A DNA stretch of 64,000 nt from positions 56,709 to 120,708 of the forward strand of contig CACHSZ010000004.1 in assembly GCA_902582755.1 (NCBI GenBank), given 5' to 3'. The translations under genes were made by a program, and so were the position numbers. Under the pieces are notes generated by a model. The model made no database searches and was not told where the DNA came from. It was given only the letters and a program-made list of their open reading frames with translations. Positions 1-11,320 of the stretch are shown one piece after another (the first letter of the stretch is position 1; the number at the start of each line of letters is the position of its first letter). This stretch comes from an uncultured Alphaproteobacteria bacterium (GTDB lineage Bacteria; Pseudomonadota; Alphaproteobacteria; HIMB59; GCA-002718135).

Positions 1-43
1 ATTTATACTTATCAATTTCAAATAAAAAGGAATTAAAACTATA

Positions 44-943
44 ATGTTTGGTTTAAATAAAATTATTCCTGTTGAGCCTAATATTAATTTTTTAGGTTTA
101 AGAAGAAATTTCTTAATTTTTTCTATTTTAGCAATGCTAATTTCAATTGTTTTATTGAGTATAAAAGGTTTAAATCTAGGTATTGATTTTAAAGGAGGTA
201 CTTTAATCGAGGTTAGTACTAAAAATACTTCAATTGGAGAATTAAGAGATATTTTATCTTCTTCGTATAGTGATGTATCTTTACAAGAATTTGGTAATGA
301 AGATATTATTTTAATTAGGCTTCAAAATAAAAGTAATCAAGAAAGTATAGAAACTGTTAATTCTGTTAAAAATTTAATTCAAGATAAAGTTGTTGAGTTT
401 AGGAGATCTGAATTTGTAGGGCCCACAATTAGTTCTGAGCTATTGCTTCGAGGTTTTCAAGCAGTCTCCTTTGCATTAATTGCTATTTTAATCTACATTT
501 GGTTGCGTTTTGAATGGCAATTTGGTTTCGGAGCAGTTGTAGCATTAACTCATGATGTATTATTTACTCTTGGATTACTGTCTATTTTAAATGTAGAATT
601 TTCTCTTGCAACAATAGCTGCAATTCTAACAATTGCTGGTTATTCCATTAATGATACAGTTGTAATATTTGATAGAGTTCGTGAAAATTTAAGAAAATAT
701 AAAAAGTTAGAGTTAGTAGATCTTTTTAATTTATCAGTTAATAATACTTTATCCAGAACTATAATGACAAGTTTAACTACACTTCTTGCATTAGTATCTT
801 TATTTATTTTTGGAGGAGAGGTTATTAGACCTTTTGCATTAACAATGATTATAGGTGTAATAATCGGAACATATTCATCTGTTTTTATTGCGGTCCCAAC
901 TTTATTAATTTTTAAGTTTAGACCGCAAGATGAAGATGATTAA
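44..943 (+). CDS. secF: Protein translocase subunit SecF
   Basis: 299 aa; GIDFKGGTLIEV N-terminal motif, SecF/SecD-type TM region (TIAGYSINDTVVIFDRVREN). Confidence 0.95.
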   Translation: MFGLNKIIPVEPNINFLGLRRNFLIFSILAMLISIVLLSIKGLNLGIDFKGGTLIEVSTKNTSIGELRDILSSSYSDVSLQEFGNEDIILIRLQNKSNQESIETVNSVKNLIQDKVVEFRRSEFVGPTISSELLLRGFQAVSFALIAILIYIWLRFEWQFGFGAVVALTHDVLFTLGLLSILNVEFSLATIAAILTIAGYSINDTVVIFDRVRENLRKYKKLELVDLFNLSVNNTLSRTIMTSLTTLLALVSLFIFGGEVIRPFALTMIIGVIIGTYSSVFIAVPTLLIFKFRPQDEDD

Positions 944-1536
944 GCGTTATTTAAGTTTTCTGTAACTTTTTCCCAATTAACTAAATTATCAATAAAAGCT
1001 TTTAAATAATCAGGTCTTCTGTTTCTATAATCAACATAATATGAGTGTTCCCAAACATCACATCCAAGCAGAGGAGTGTGACCATGTACGATTGGGTTTT
1101 CTCCATTTGGTGTTTTAGTAATTTCTAATTTTCCATTATTTAGAACTAACCAACACCAACCTGATCCAAATTGACCAATACCAGCATTTATAAAATCTTC
1201 TTTCATTTTTTCAATTGAACCAATATCTGAAACTATCTTGTTTTCAAGCTCAGAGGGTATTTTCCCATCTGGATTATTTTTCATCACTTCCCAAAAATGA
1301 ACATGATTTATATGTTGTGCCACATTGTTGAATACCGGAGCATTTTTTTGATAAGAGTTAATAACAATATCATTAACGTTATCATCTCCAATTTTTTGTT
1401 CTTTAATAAACTTATTTCCATTAGTAATGTAAGCCATGTGGTGCTTATCATGATGCAACTCTAAAGTTTCAGCCGACATATACGGCATTAGAGCATCTTT
1501 ACTGTAGGGTAGATCTGGTAACTCTAGATTTATCAT
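940..1536 (-). CDS. sodB: Superoxide dismutase (Fe/Mn family)
   Basis: HHDKHHMAYITNGNK, GSGWCWLV and DVWEHSYYVDYRNRR motifs. Confidence 0.95.
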   Translation of the reverse strand: MINLELPDLPYSKDALMPYMSAETLELHHDKHHMAYITNGNKFIKEQKIGDDNVNDIVINSYQKNAPVFNNVAQHINHVHFWEVMKNNPDGKIPSELENKIVSDIGSIEKMKEDFINAGIGQFGSGWCWLVLNNGKLEITKTPNGENPIVHGHTPLLGCDVWEHSYYVDYRNRRPDYLKAFIDNLVNWEKVTENLNNA

Positions 1537-1551
1537 TTTATTTCCTTTGAT

Positions 1552-4356
1552 TTATAAAATTTTCTTTAAAAATTCACCTGTAAAGCTTTTTTTATTATTT
1601 GCAATATCTTCGGGGGTGCCAGTTCCAACAATTTGACCGCCATTTACACCTCCTAGAGGACCCAGATCAATTATATGATCAGCTGTTTTAATAACATCAA
1701 GATTATGCTCAATAACGATTACAGTATTACCTTCATCAACAAGTGTATGAAGAATTTTAAGTAATTTTTTAACATCATCAAAATGAAGACCGGTTGTTGG
1801 TTCATCTAGAATATATAGTGTTTTTCCTGTCGATCTTTTTGATAATTCTTTTGATAATTTTATTCTTTGTGCTTCTCCGCCTGACAAAGTAGTAGCTGAT
1901 TGACCTATTTTTATATAATCTAATCCCACATCCATTAAAGTTTGTAATTTTTGTTTTATTGCAGGAATTTTATCAAAAAATTTATAACCTTCCTCAACAG
2001 TCATTTCTAAAACATCAGAAATAGATTTATCTTTATATTTTACTTCTAAAGTCTCTCTATTGTACCTTTTACCTTTGCAGATATCACACTCGACATAAAC
2101 ATCAGCTAAAAAATGCATTTCTATTTTTTTTACCCCATCACCTTCACATGATTCACATCTACCACCCTTAACGTTAAATGAAAAACGACCTGGTTTATAG
2201 CCTCTAGCACTTGATTCATTTAAATTTGCAAACCAATCTCTTATTGGAGTAAAGCATCCTGTATATGTTGCTGGGTTGGATCGCGGTGTTCTTCCAATAG
2301 GAGATTGATCAATATCAATTACTTTATCTATATGGTTAATACCTTTAAAGTTAAAACGACTTTCATCTTTATTTAATGATTTATTGAAATACTCATCTAA
2401 TCTTTGGTACAATGTATCAATGATCAATGAAGATTTACCACTTCCAGATACACCCGTAACAGAAATAAAATTTCCTAAAGGTAAAGTGATATTAAGATTA
2501 TCTAAGTTGTTTGTTTTTATTTTATTAAGTTTAAAAACTTTATTTTTATTGAATTTTCTTCGATTTTTTGGAACTTCTATTTCTAAGGATTTGTTCAAAT
2601 ACTTTGCTGTCAAACTTTTATTATTTTTTAGGATTTTTTTAAGTCCTCCCTCTGCAATAATGTGACCTCCATTAACTCCCGCTTTAACACCAATATCAAT
2701 TATATGATCAGACTGTCTAATTGCATCCTCATCATGCTCAACAACAATTACTGTATTTCCTAAATCTCTTAATCTAAATAAAGTTTCAATTAGTTGTTGA
2801 TTATCTTTTTGATGTAATCCAATTGATGGTTCATCCAAAACATATAAAACTCCTGTTAAACCTGAACCAATTTGACTAGCTAATCTGATTCTTTGACTTT
2901 CACCTCCAGATAAAGTTTTACTAGCTCTTGCCAATGATAAATAATCTAAACCAACTCTATTTAAAAAAACTAATCTATCTTTTATTTCTTTAATAACTCC
3001 TTCAGCAATTTTTTTATTATTTTTATCGAGTTTACTTTCAAGTGATGAAAACCAGTGTAAACATTCGCTAATTGATTTTTTAGTAATATTACCAATATGA
3101 TTTTCATCAATTCTTACGGCTAAAGCTTTCTCGTTAAGACGGAAACCATTGCAAACTTCACAGTCTCTTTCAGATAAATATTTTTCTAATTCATACTGAA
3201 GCCACCATCTCTCAGTTTCCTCATATTTTCGATCAATAAAGTTAATTATTCCCTCAAAATCATATAAAAAATTTAATTCACTATTCTCATCTCCATAAAG
3301 AATTATATTTTTAACTTTTTTTGGAATTTCACTCCATGGAACATTTTTCTTAACTTTGAATTGTTTTAAAATTTTATCTATTGTTTCAACAAAATATTTT
3401 TTTTGATAACCAAATACTTTTGTTTCCCATGGTTTAATAGCTCCATCAGAAATTGACCTAGTCTCATCTGGCACAATCTTGTATTCGTCAAAATATTTTT
3501 CAACTCCTAATCCATCACACTCAGTACATGCACCTTGTGGTGCATTAAAACTAAATAGTCGAGGTTCAATTTCTTCGATACTAAATCCAGATACAGGACA
3601 TGCAAATTTTGATGAAAATACAGATATTTTATTTGTATCCAAATTTTCTAAATATAACAAACCATCTGATAGTGTTAGTGCAACTTCTATACTTTCACTT
3701 AATCTTTGCTGAATATTTTTTTTTACAACAAGACGATCAATTACAACATCAATATTGTGTTTAAAATTCTTTTTTAGTGAAGGCACTTCATCAATATCAT
3801 ATACAACATTATCAACTTTGAGACGTTGATAACCTCTTTTTTTTAAATCTTCGATTTCTTTTCGATATTCACCTTTTCTATCCCTAACTATTGGAGATAA
3901 AATATAAATTCTCTTATCAATATTATTTTTAATTATAAGATCAGTCATTTCACTTACTGATTGTGATTTAATTGGTTTTCCTGTTGTTGGAGAGTACGGA
4001 ACGCCGACTCTAGCATATAAAACTCTAAGGTAATCATAAATTTCAGTAACAGTTCCAACAGTGCTTCTTGGATTTTTTTGTGTTGTTTTCTGCTCAATAG
4101 AAATAGCTGGAGATAGACCGTCAATACTATCTACATCAGGTTTATTCATCATTTGAAGAAATTGTCTTGCATATGCAGAAAGACTTTCAACATATTTTCT
4201 TTGTCCCTCAGAATAAATTGTATCAAATGCTAATGTTGATTTTCCTGAGCCACTTACACCAGTTATTACGACGAGTTTATTTTTTGGTATTTCTAAGTTG
4301 ATGTTTTTAAGATTGTGCTCTCTTGCACCTTTTATAACAATTTTATCTAAATTCAT
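1552..4356 (-). CDS. uvrA: Excinuclease ABC subunit A
   Basis: 934 aa, two ABC ATPase modules ([32 protein letters not shown]), zinc-finger CxxC motifs. Confidence 0.97.
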   Translation of the reverse strand: MNLDKIVIKGAREHNLKNINLEIPKNKLVVITGVSGSGKSTLAFDTIYSEGQRKYVESLSAYARQFLQMMNKPDVDSIDGLSPAISIEQKTTQKNPRSTVGTVTEIYDYLRVLYARVGVPYSPTTGKPIKSQSVSEMTDLIIKNNIDKRIYILSPIVRDRKGEYRKEIEDLKKRGYQRLKVDNVVYDIDEVPSLKKNFKHNIDVVIDRLVVKKNIQQRLSESIEVALTLSDGLLYLENLDTNKISVFSSKFACPVSGFSIEEIEPRLFSFNAPQGACTECDGLGVEKYFDEYKIVPDETRSISDGAIKPWETKVFGYQKKYFVETIDKILKQFKVKKNVPWSEIPKKVKNIILYGDENSELNFLYDFEGIINFIDRKYEETERWWLQYELEKYLSERDCEVCNGFRLNEKALAVRIDENHIGNITKKSISECLHWFSSLESKLDKNNKKIAEGVIKEIKDRLVFLNRVGLDYLSLARASKTLSGGESQRIRLASQIGSGLTGVLYVLDEPSIGLHQKDNQQLIETLFRLRDLGNTVIVVEHDEDAIRQSDHIIDIGVKAGVNGGHIIAEGGLKKILKNNKSLTAKYLNKSLEIEVPKNRRKFNKNKVFKLNKIKTNNLDNLNITLPLGNFISVTGVSGSGKSSLIIDTLYQRLDEYFNKSLNKDESRFNFKGINHIDKVIDIDQSPIGRTPRSNPATYTGCFTPIRDWFANLNESSARGYKPGRFSFNVKGGRCESCEGDGVKKIEMHFLADVYVECDICKGKRYNRETLEVKYKDKSISDVLEMTVEEGYKFFDKIPAIKQKLQTLMDVGLDYIKIGQSATTLSGGEAQRIKLSKELSKRSTGKTLYILDEPTTGLHFDDVKKLLKILHTLVDEGNTVIVIEHNLDVIKTADHIIDLGPLGGVNGGQIVGTGTPEDIANNKKSFTGEFLKKIL

Positions 4357-4413
4357 GAATATTAGTGTTATCTAATAACGTTAATATGTTATATGGATAT
4401 ATATAGAAATCTT

Positions 4414-4887
4414 ATGGTTGGTAGTGTTAATAAAACAATTTTATTAGGAAACTTGGGAAGAGATCCTGAGATTAGGTCTATGCAATCTGGAGCAAAAATG
4501 GCTTCATTTTCAATTGCAACATCAAAAAGATGGAAAGATAGAAACACTCAAGAACAAAAAGAAAAAACATCTTGGCATAACATTGTAGTTTTTGGTGACG
4601 GTTTAGTTGATATAGTAGAAAAATATGTAAAAAAAGGATCTAAAATTTATGTTGAAGGAGAGCTTCAAACAAGGAAATGGCAAGATAAAGATGGAAATGA
4701 TAGATACACTACAGAAGTAATTTTACAGGGATATAATTGTAATTTAACCCTCTTAGACAACAGAAATAGTAATTCTCAGGTATCAGATAATTCACAAGAA
4801 ATGGATCAATCTAAGCCAATTGAAGACAATTCTTTTGGAAACCAATCAGGTGATTCTGATGATTTAGATGAAGATATTCCTTTTTAA
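4414..4887 (+). CDS. ssb: Single-stranded DNA-binding protein (ORF opens at 4393; ATG at 4414 gives the canonical N-terminus MVGSVNKTILLGNLG)
   Basis: OB-fold SSB sequence and acidic DDLDEDIPF C-terminal tail. Confidence 0.95.
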   Translation: MVGSVNKTILLGNLGRDPEIRSMQSGAKMASFSIATSKRWKDRNTQEQKEKTSWHNIVVFGDGLVDIVEKYVKKGSKIYVEGELQTRKWQDKDGNDRYTTEVILQGYNCNLTLLDNRNSNSQVSDNSQEMDQSKPIEDNSFGNQSGDSDDLDEDIPF

Positions 4888-5029
4888 TTTTTTATATTAG
4901 AAATTATTGCTTAATTACTGAAAAATAAAATTTTTTTAATATAATTTAATCATTTATTTATATTGGTTTAAATTGTCCTTTTTGATATAAAAAAAACTTA
5001 ATTTTTCTTAGAAAACTTGGATTTTTTTA

Positions 5030-7705
5030 GTGACTGACGATATAGATACATCAAATAATGACAACCAAGAACCTACTAATATACCTTCAGTAAGTTTAGA
5101 GCAAGAAATGCAGAAATCCTATCTGGATTATGCAATGTCTGTAATAGTTAGTAGGGCACTTCCAGACTGTAGAGATGGCTTAAAACCAGTTCACAGAAGA
5201 ATATTGTACTCTATGAGTGAATCAGGGTACAATTTTAATAAACCGTACAAAAAATCTGCAAGAATAGTGGGTGATGTAATGGGTAAATATCATCCTCACG
5301 GAGACTCAGCTATTTACAATTCTATGGTCAGAATGGCACAAGATTTTTCTATGCGATTAGAGTTAGTTGATGGTCAAGGGAATTTTGGATCTTTGGATGG
5401 AGACCCTCCTGCAGCAATGAGATACACAGAAGCACGACTTGCTAAAGTATCCGAGAAGCTTGTTGAAGATATTGATAAAAACACCGTTTCGTTTCAACCT
5501 AATTATGACGACACAACAAAAGAACCATCAGTTTTGCCATCTCAATTTCCAAATCTTTTAGTTAATGGTGCATCGGGAATTGCAGTTGGAATGGCGACTA
5601 ATATTGCCCCACATAACTTAGGAGAAGTAATAGATGCATCTTTATATCTTATTAAAAACCCAGAATGTAATATCTCAGATCTTCAAAAATATATTTTTGG
5701 TCCTGATTTTCCAACAGGAGGTCAAATAATTGGTAAAAAAGGAATAACTGATGCTTTTGAAACTGGAAAAGGAGGATGTGTAGTTAGATCGAAGACTAGT
5801 ATTGAAAATTTTAAAAAGGATCGAGAGGCAATTATTCTCCATGAAATACCTTACCAGGTTAATAAATCAAAATTATTAGAAAGGATTGCAGAAATTGTAA
5901 AAAATGGAATTGTTGAAGGAATTTCAGACTTAAGAGATGAGTCAGATAGAAACGGCGTTAGGGTTGTGATAGAATTAAAAAAAGATGTAGACTCAAATAT
6001 TATTCTAAATCAATTATATAAACATACTTTAATTCAAACGACATTCAATTCTAATATGCTTGCTTTAAATAAAGGTAAGCCTGAACAAATGAATTTAAAA
6101 GAAATTTTATCTTCATTTTTAGATTTCAGAGAAGAAGTAGTTATAAAAAGAACATTATTTGACCTTAATAAAGCTAGAGAAAAAGCTCATATTTTAGTTG
6201 GATTGGTTGTTACTAATGAGCATATTGATGAAATTATAGAATTAATAAAAAGTTCAAAAGATACAAAAGAAGCAAAAGAAAAATTAATTAAAAAGAAATG
6301 GAAAGTATCTAAACAAAATCTTAATTTTATTAAATTAGTTGAGGATGATACTGTAGAGTTAAAAAGCAACACTTTTAATTTTTCTGATGTACAGTCTAAA
6401 GCTATTTTAGAGCTAAGATTACAAAAATTAACTGCTTTAGAAAGAGAAGATATACAAAAAGACTTAGAAAGTTTAATTTTAGAAATTAAAAATTACTTAT
6501 CTATACTTAATTCAAGAGATATTCTTTTAAAAGAAATAGAAAATGAATTAACTGAAATAAAAAAAGAATTTGCAACTGAAAGACGCAGTGAAATTATTGA
6601 TCAAGAATATGAGCAAATAGATGATTTAAGGTATATTCAACAAGAAGATATAGTTTTAACTATTTCTAATAATGGATACATAAAAAGATCGCTATTATCT
6701 AATTATCGTTCCCAAAAAAGAGGAGGAAAAGGAAAAACTGGTATGTCAACAAGGGAAGAAGATTTTGTTAAAGAAATTCACTTTGCAGATACTCATACTA
6801 AACTTTTAGTTTTTTCATCATTAGGAAAAGTTTATTCTCTAAAATCACATGATGTTCCTGAAGCTAGTTTAAAGGCAAGAGGAAAACCTATAGTAAATCT
6901 ACTTCCATTTAAATCTTCTGAAAAAATATCTACATTCCTTCCATTACCTCTCGATGAAAATCAATGGGATAAGTTCTATGTTATTTTTGCAACAAAAAAT
7001 GGAATGGTTAGAAAAAATAAATTAATTGATGTTGCAAAAAGTGGAAAAAGAGAATTGAGGGACTCAGGAAAAGTATCTATTAAACTTGATGAAAAAGATG
7101 AACTAATTGGTGTTAAGCTTTGTACTGTAGATGATGATATTTTACTTTCTTCATCAAATGGAAAATGTTTACGTTTTCCAGTTGAAAAATTAAGATTATT
7201 TTCTGGTTTAAATTCATCAGGTGTGAGAGGTATTAAATTAGATAAGGGTAATAGTATTATTTCTCTAGCAATCTTGAAACACTCAGTGATAGATATGAGC
7301 ATTCGACAAGAATACTTAAGAGCAGCATCTGAAAGTAGGAAAGAAACCTCATCTCTTAAAAATGGATTTGAAGAATTAAATAAAAATGAAGAATTTCTAT
7401 TAGCTATAACATCAAAGGGTTTTGGAAAAAGATCATCCGCTTATGAATATAGAATTTCAAATAGAGGAGGAAAAGGTATAACTGGCATAATGACATCTGA
7501 AAAAAATGGAGAAGTTGTTGATTGTTTTGTTGTTCAGAACAATGATGAAATTATTCTTGTTAGTGACAAAGGTCAAATTATTAGAGTTAATGTAAATCAA
7601 ATTAGAATAGCAGGTAGATCCACCAAAGGTGTAAGTATTTTTAAGATACCTGAAAGTGATAGAATTGTTTCTGTTTCTAGAATACAAGAATTTGAAAATG
7701 ATTAA
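5030..7705 (+). CDS. gyrA: DNA gyrase subunit A (GTG start)
   Basis: 891 aa; [48 protein letters not shown], GyrA-box QKRGGKG. Confidence 0.97.
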   Translation: MTDDIDTSNNDNQEPTNIPSVSLEQEMQKSYLDYAMSVIVSRALPDCRDGLKPVHRRILYSMSESGYNFNKPYKKSARIVGDVMGKYHPHGDSAIYNSMVRMAQDFSMRLELVDGQGNFGSLDGDPPAAMRYTEARLAKVSEKLVEDIDKNTVSFQPNYDDTTKEPSVLPSQFPNLLVNGASGIAVGMATNIAPHNLGEVIDASLYLIKNPECNISDLQKYIFGPDFPTGGQIIGKKGITDAFETGKGGCVVRSKTSIENFKKDREAIILHEIPYQVNKSKLLERIAEIVKNGIVEGISDLRDESDRNGVRVVIELKKDVDSNIILNQLYKHTLIQTTFNSNMLALNKGKPEQMNLKEILSSFLDFREEVVIKRTLFDLNKAREKAHILVGLVVTNEHIDEIIELIKSSKDTKEAKEKLIKKKWKVSKQNLNFIKLVEDDTVELKSNTFNFSDVQSKAILELRLQKLTALEREDIQKDLESLILEIKNYLSILNSRDILLKEIENELTEIKKEFATERRSEIIDQEYEQIDDLRYIQQEDIVLTISNNGYIKRSLLSNYRSQKRGGKGKTGMSTREEDFVKEIHFADTHTKLLVFSSLGKVYSLKSHDVPEASLKARGKPIVNLLPFKSSEKISTFLPLPLDENQWDKFYVIFATKNGMVRKNKLIDVAKSGKRELRDSGKVSIKLDEKDELIGVKLCTVDDDILLSSSNGKCLRFPVEKLRLFSGLNSSGVRGIKLDKGNSIISLAILKHSVIDMSIRQEYLRAASESRKETSSLKNGFEELNKNEEFLLAITSKGFGKRSSAYEYRISNRGGKGITGIMTSEKNGEVVDCFVVQNNDEIILVSDKGQIIRVNVNQIRIAGRSTKGVSIFKIPESDRIVSVSRIQEFEND

Positions 7706-8192
7706 AAAAATTGGAATATATCCTGGTACTTTTGATCCTATGACTGCAGGTCATATGGACATAATCAAAAGATCATTAAGAATAGTAGACAATTTAGTAA
7801 TAGCTGTTGCTAATAATATTAACAAAGATTCATTATTTAGTGTTCAAGAAAGAATTAATATTATCAAAAGTGATGTCAGTTCTGTAAATGAATTAAATTC
7901 GAAAATTAATGTTAAGGAGTTATCAGGATTACTTACAAATTTTGCTAAAGATCAAAATGCCACATGTATAATACGAGGTTTACGAGCAGTATCTGATTTT
8001 GAGTATGAATTTCAAATGACAGGTATGAACTACCAACTTAATCCTGATATTGAAACAATATTTCTTATGACTTCTGAAAAAAACTCATTCATTTCATCAA
8101 ATTTTGTTAAAGAAGTCCACAAACTAGGCGGGGATGTTTCAAAATTTGTTTCTAAAAATACTTTAGAACAACTTAATAAAAAAAACTCTTAG
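7698..8192 (+). CDS. coaD: Phosphopantetheine adenylyltransferase (ATG at 7698, overlapping the gyrA stop)
   Basis: [36 protein letters not shown] and ISSNFVKEV motifs. Confidence 0.95.
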   Translation: MIKKIGIYPGTFDPMTAGHMDIIKRSLRIVDNLVIAVANNINKDSLFSVQERINIIKSDVSSVNELNSKINVKELSGLLTNFAKDQNATCIIRGLRAVSDFEYEFQMTGMNYQLNPDIETIFLMTSEKNSFISSNFVKEVHKLGGDVSKFVSKNTLEQLNKKNS

Positions 8193-8242
8193 TTAATCAC
8201 TTGCGCTTACAATATTTGAACTATATAGAATACACATTCGAT

Positions 8243-8318
<76 letters not shown>

Positions 8319-8324
8319 TCCAAA

Positions 8325-8507
8325 ATGAAAAAAGCAAAAATAAAAAATATATCATCTGGTATTGAGAAAAACTGCGATATTTTAAGAAAAAACGACAACA
8401 TTCTTGAAGTAGTTCTAGAAGGAACAACAATAAAAATATTACTTAAGAAAAAGATTAATAAATATATTGGTTATTTTAAAGAAATGGAATTTGAGTCTGA
8501 CGGTTAA
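8325..8507 (+). CDS. Small hypothetical protein (60 aa)
   Basis: ORF starting 7 nt after tRNA-Lys; Lys-rich, with beta-strand-like composition. Confidence 0.55.
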   Translation: MKKAKIKNISSGIEKNCDILRKNDNILEVVLEGTTIKILLKKKINKYIGYFKEMEFESDG

Positions 8508-8941
8508 TTTTTATTCCTAATATTTAATTCATTTTCATAATCAATTTGTACTTGCTTTAAAATTTCTTTCTTTGTTTTTACTTTACCTTTACCTACACCA
8601 GGGCAATTTTTAGCAATATCGTTATTCCAAGTTTTTGTATTCATATTTTCAGGCCAAAAAGGCCAAGTTCTACACTGTATAGGTCTTGATTTATAAACAG
8701 TGCATTTGTTATCTTTCAAAAATATGCAATTTCCATTATTTTTTTTTAGTTCCTTTAAGTGAATGAAACCATCAGTTTTTTGACAATAGTTTTTTACAAA
8801 GTTTTGTTCTGTCATTTTAAATCCATCTGACAATTTTTTAATATCTTTCTTACTTAAATAAACAAAACCATAGGTACCTCTTGAAACACAACAATTTCCA
8901 GAACCCTGGCATTCAAATCTAATACCTTTTTCTATATCCAT
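8504..8941 (-). CDS. YkgJ-family cysteine cluster protein
   Basis: FECQGSGNCC...YLSKKDI...CTVYKSRPIQCRTWPFW Cys pattern typical of UPF0153/YkgJ. Confidence 0.85.
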   Translation of the reverse strand: MDIEKGIRFECQGSGNCCVSRGTYGFVYLSKKDIKKLSDGFKMTEQNFVKNYCQKTDGFIHLKELKKNNGNCIFLKDNKCTVYKSRPIQCRTWPFWPENMNTKTWNNDIAKNCPGVGKGKVKTKKEILKQVQIDYENELNIRNKN

Positions 8942-8946
8942 AAATA

Positions 8947-11028
8947 TTATCCAGCAGTAAGTGTTAAAATTGCTGCATCTCTTTCTTGAAGATACAATAA
9001 GTTTCGAAGATTTTCTCCTTCTATGTTTTCTAATTTTGGATTTTTGGATAATATATCTTCTACCATAATTTTCGCATCTTCTAATAAATCGTAATCAAAA
9101 CTAAGGTCAGCTACATAAAAAGATGGGCTACCAGATTGTTTTTTTCCTAAAATTTCTCCTGGTCCTCTTATTTTTAGATCCTCTTCAGCGATTTTAAAAC
9201 CATCATTTGTTTGCTTCATTATATCAATTCTTTGTTTTGAAATTTCCCCAATATTATCTTTATGTAAAAGTATGCAATATGATTGAATATCATTTCTACC
9301 AACACGACCTCTCAATTGATGAAGTTGAGCTAAACCGAATCTTTCTGCATGCTCAATGACAATTGTTGTAGCAGAGGGAATATCTACACCAACTTCAATA
9401 ACTGTTGTTGAAACTAAAATTCTATAATCCTCATTTTTAAACTTTGTCATTATTTCTTCTTTTTCTATTTCACTTAAACGTCCATGCATCAAAAGAACTT
9501 TATTTTTGAAATATTTTTTTAAAATTTTGTATCTTTCCTCTGCAGCTTTTAGATCCAATTCTTCAGATTCTTCTATTAAAGGACATACCCAGTAAAATTT
9601 AGAAGATGAATTTTTAATTTTTTCATTTATTCTATCAATAAGTTGATTTTCTTTTTTTAATGACAAAGAGCTAGTAATAATTGGTTTACGACCTAAAGGT
9701 TTTTCAATTAATTTACTCTCTTTCATATCTCCATATGCTGCTAAAGTTAATGTTCTTGGAATGGGAGTCGCACTCATTACTAAAATATTTGGTTTATGAT
9801 TTTTATGATTAAATACCATTCTTTGATAAACTCCAAATCTATGTTGCTCATCAATAACTGCTAAACCTAAATTATTAAATTTTATAGTATCTTGTATTAA
9901 AGCATGTGTCCCAATTATAATATCTGCTTTTCCCTTTGCAATTTGATCTAATTTTTCTTTCCTTTCCTTACCCTTATCCTTTCCTGTAAGAACAAGCACA
10001 TTTATTTTTGAATTTTTTAATAAATTTAGAATATTTTCATAATGCTGAAATGCAAGAATTGTAGTAGGCACCATTAAAGCAGATTGAAAATTACTTTCAA
10101 ATACTTTTATCATTGATATTAAAGCAACAATAGTTTTTCCAGACCCAACATCTCCTTGCAACAATCTGATCATTTGATTAGAGCTTCCTAGGTCCTGAAG
10201 TATTTCTTTGATTACATTATTTTGTGAATTTGTGAGTTGAAAATTTAAATTACTATAAAATTTATTTAACGTTTTATTTTCACTAGTAATTTTAAGGCCT
10301 TTTTTCTTTTGATTAAAATTTCTCATTATGCCTATAGCTAATTGATGAGATAATAATTCATCAAATGCTAGTCTTCTTCTGAGCAAATTTTTATTTTTTA
10401 TATTATTATCACTTGGATTATGAAGATTTTTAACTACTTCACTCCATCGTTTAAATTTATATTTATTTAATATTGAATTTTCTATCCATTCATTAAAATT
10501 TGGTAAATTATTTAATATTTGATCGGTTAATTTATTCATTATTTTTTGATTGAGGCCACTAGTTAAACTGTAAACTGCCTCTTTACTTTTGATTATTTTA
10601 TTATTGTTTAAAGCACTTACATGAGTAGGGTGCGTTATTTGAAATGTGTTTCTAAAATATTCTAATTTTCCAGATATTAATCTATTTTCATTTGTTGGAA
10701 GCATTTGTCTCAACATAGGATGTCTTGCATTAAAATACACTAAATCAATATTTGTATCTCCACAGATACATTTAATTTTGTAGGGTTGCCTTTTAAACCT
10801 TGAAGGTTCATGTTTAATTATTTTTAAATTTAATGTTACTAAAGAATTAATCTCAGCATCATGAATATTTTCATAGAATTTTCTTTCAAGAATATTATTT
10901 GGTATATTCCAAACAAAATGAATATTCTTATATATACCTAATTTATTAATAATTTGTTCTAACTTTGGACCAACTCCTTTGAGAGAAGATATTGAAGATA
11001 ATAAGTAGTTTAATTTTTCTGGTCGCAT
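8947..11028 (-). CDS. recG: ATP-dependent DNA helicase RecG
   Basis: LLQGDVGSGKTIVAL, IDEQHRFGVYQR, QLRGRVGR, N-terminal wedge domain. Confidence 0.95.
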   Translation of the reverse strand: MRPEKLNYLLSSISSLKGVGPKLEQIINKLGIYKNIHFVWNIPNNILERKFYENIHDAEINSLVTLNLKIIKHEPSRFKRQPYKIKCICGDTNIDLVYFNARHPMLRQMLPTNENRLISGKLEYFRNTFQITHPTHVSALNNNKIIKSKEAVYSLTSGLNQKIMNKLTDQILNNLPNFNEWIENSILNKYKFKRWSEVVKNLHNPSDNNIKNKNLLRRRLAFDELLSHQLAIGIMRNFNQKKKGLKITSENKTLNKFYSNLNFQLTNSQNNVIKEILQDLGSSNQMIRLLQGDVGSGKTIVALISMIKVFESNFQSALMVPTTILAFQHYENILNLLKNSKINVLVLTGKDKGKERKEKLDQIAKGKADIIIGTHALIQDTIKFNNLGLAVIDEQHRFGVYQRMVFNHKNHKPNILVMSATPIPRTLTLAAYGDMKESKLIEKPLGRKPIITSSLSLKKENQLIDRINEKIKNSSSKFYWVCPLIEESEELDLKAAEERYKILKKYFKNKVLLMHGRLSEIEKEEIMTKFKNEDYRILVSTTVIEVGVDIPSATTIVIEHAERFGLAQLHQLRGRVGRNDIQSYCILLHKDNIGEISKQRIDIMKQTNDGFKIAEEDLKIRGPGEILGKKQSGSPSFYVADLSFDYDLLEDAKIMVEDILSKNPKLENIEGENLRNLLYLQERDAAILTLTAG

Positions 11029-11071
11029 AGATTTTTATAAAAATATAAACTATATTCTATATTCAATTTTT

Positions 11072-11320
11072 ATGTCATTCAATTCACTTAAAAAAACAAT
11101 AAAATATAGAGTTTCTTACTCTGGTACAAAAGAGACAGATATTTTATACAAAAGATATTTTATAAATCAGTTAGATAAATTTACTGAAAAAGATCTTGAG
11201 GATATTAAATCGATATTTAATCAATTCTCCGATAATGAGATTTATGATTTACTTACTTCTAAGGTAGCTATCCCATTAGAATTTAAGGAAATATTTAATA
11301 AAATACTTAATGAAGAATAA
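11072..11320 (+). CDS. sdhE: FAD assembly factor SdhE-like
   Basis: 82 aa; resembles the SdhE/DUF339 fold and sits immediately upstream of mfd. Confidence 0.7.
   Translation: MSFNSLKKTIKYRVSYSGTKETDILYKRYFINQLDKFTEKDLEDIKSIFNQFSDNEIYDLLTSKVAIPLEFKEIFNKILNEE

Noticed and set aside
2384-3712. Plus-strand ORFs 2384-2665 and 3479-3712
   Set aside because: Antisense to uvrA with low-complexity translations; shadow ORFs.
6187-7687. Minus-strand ORFs inside gyrA
   Set aside because: Antisense to a clear conserved gene; Ser/Phe/Asn-rich shadow translations.
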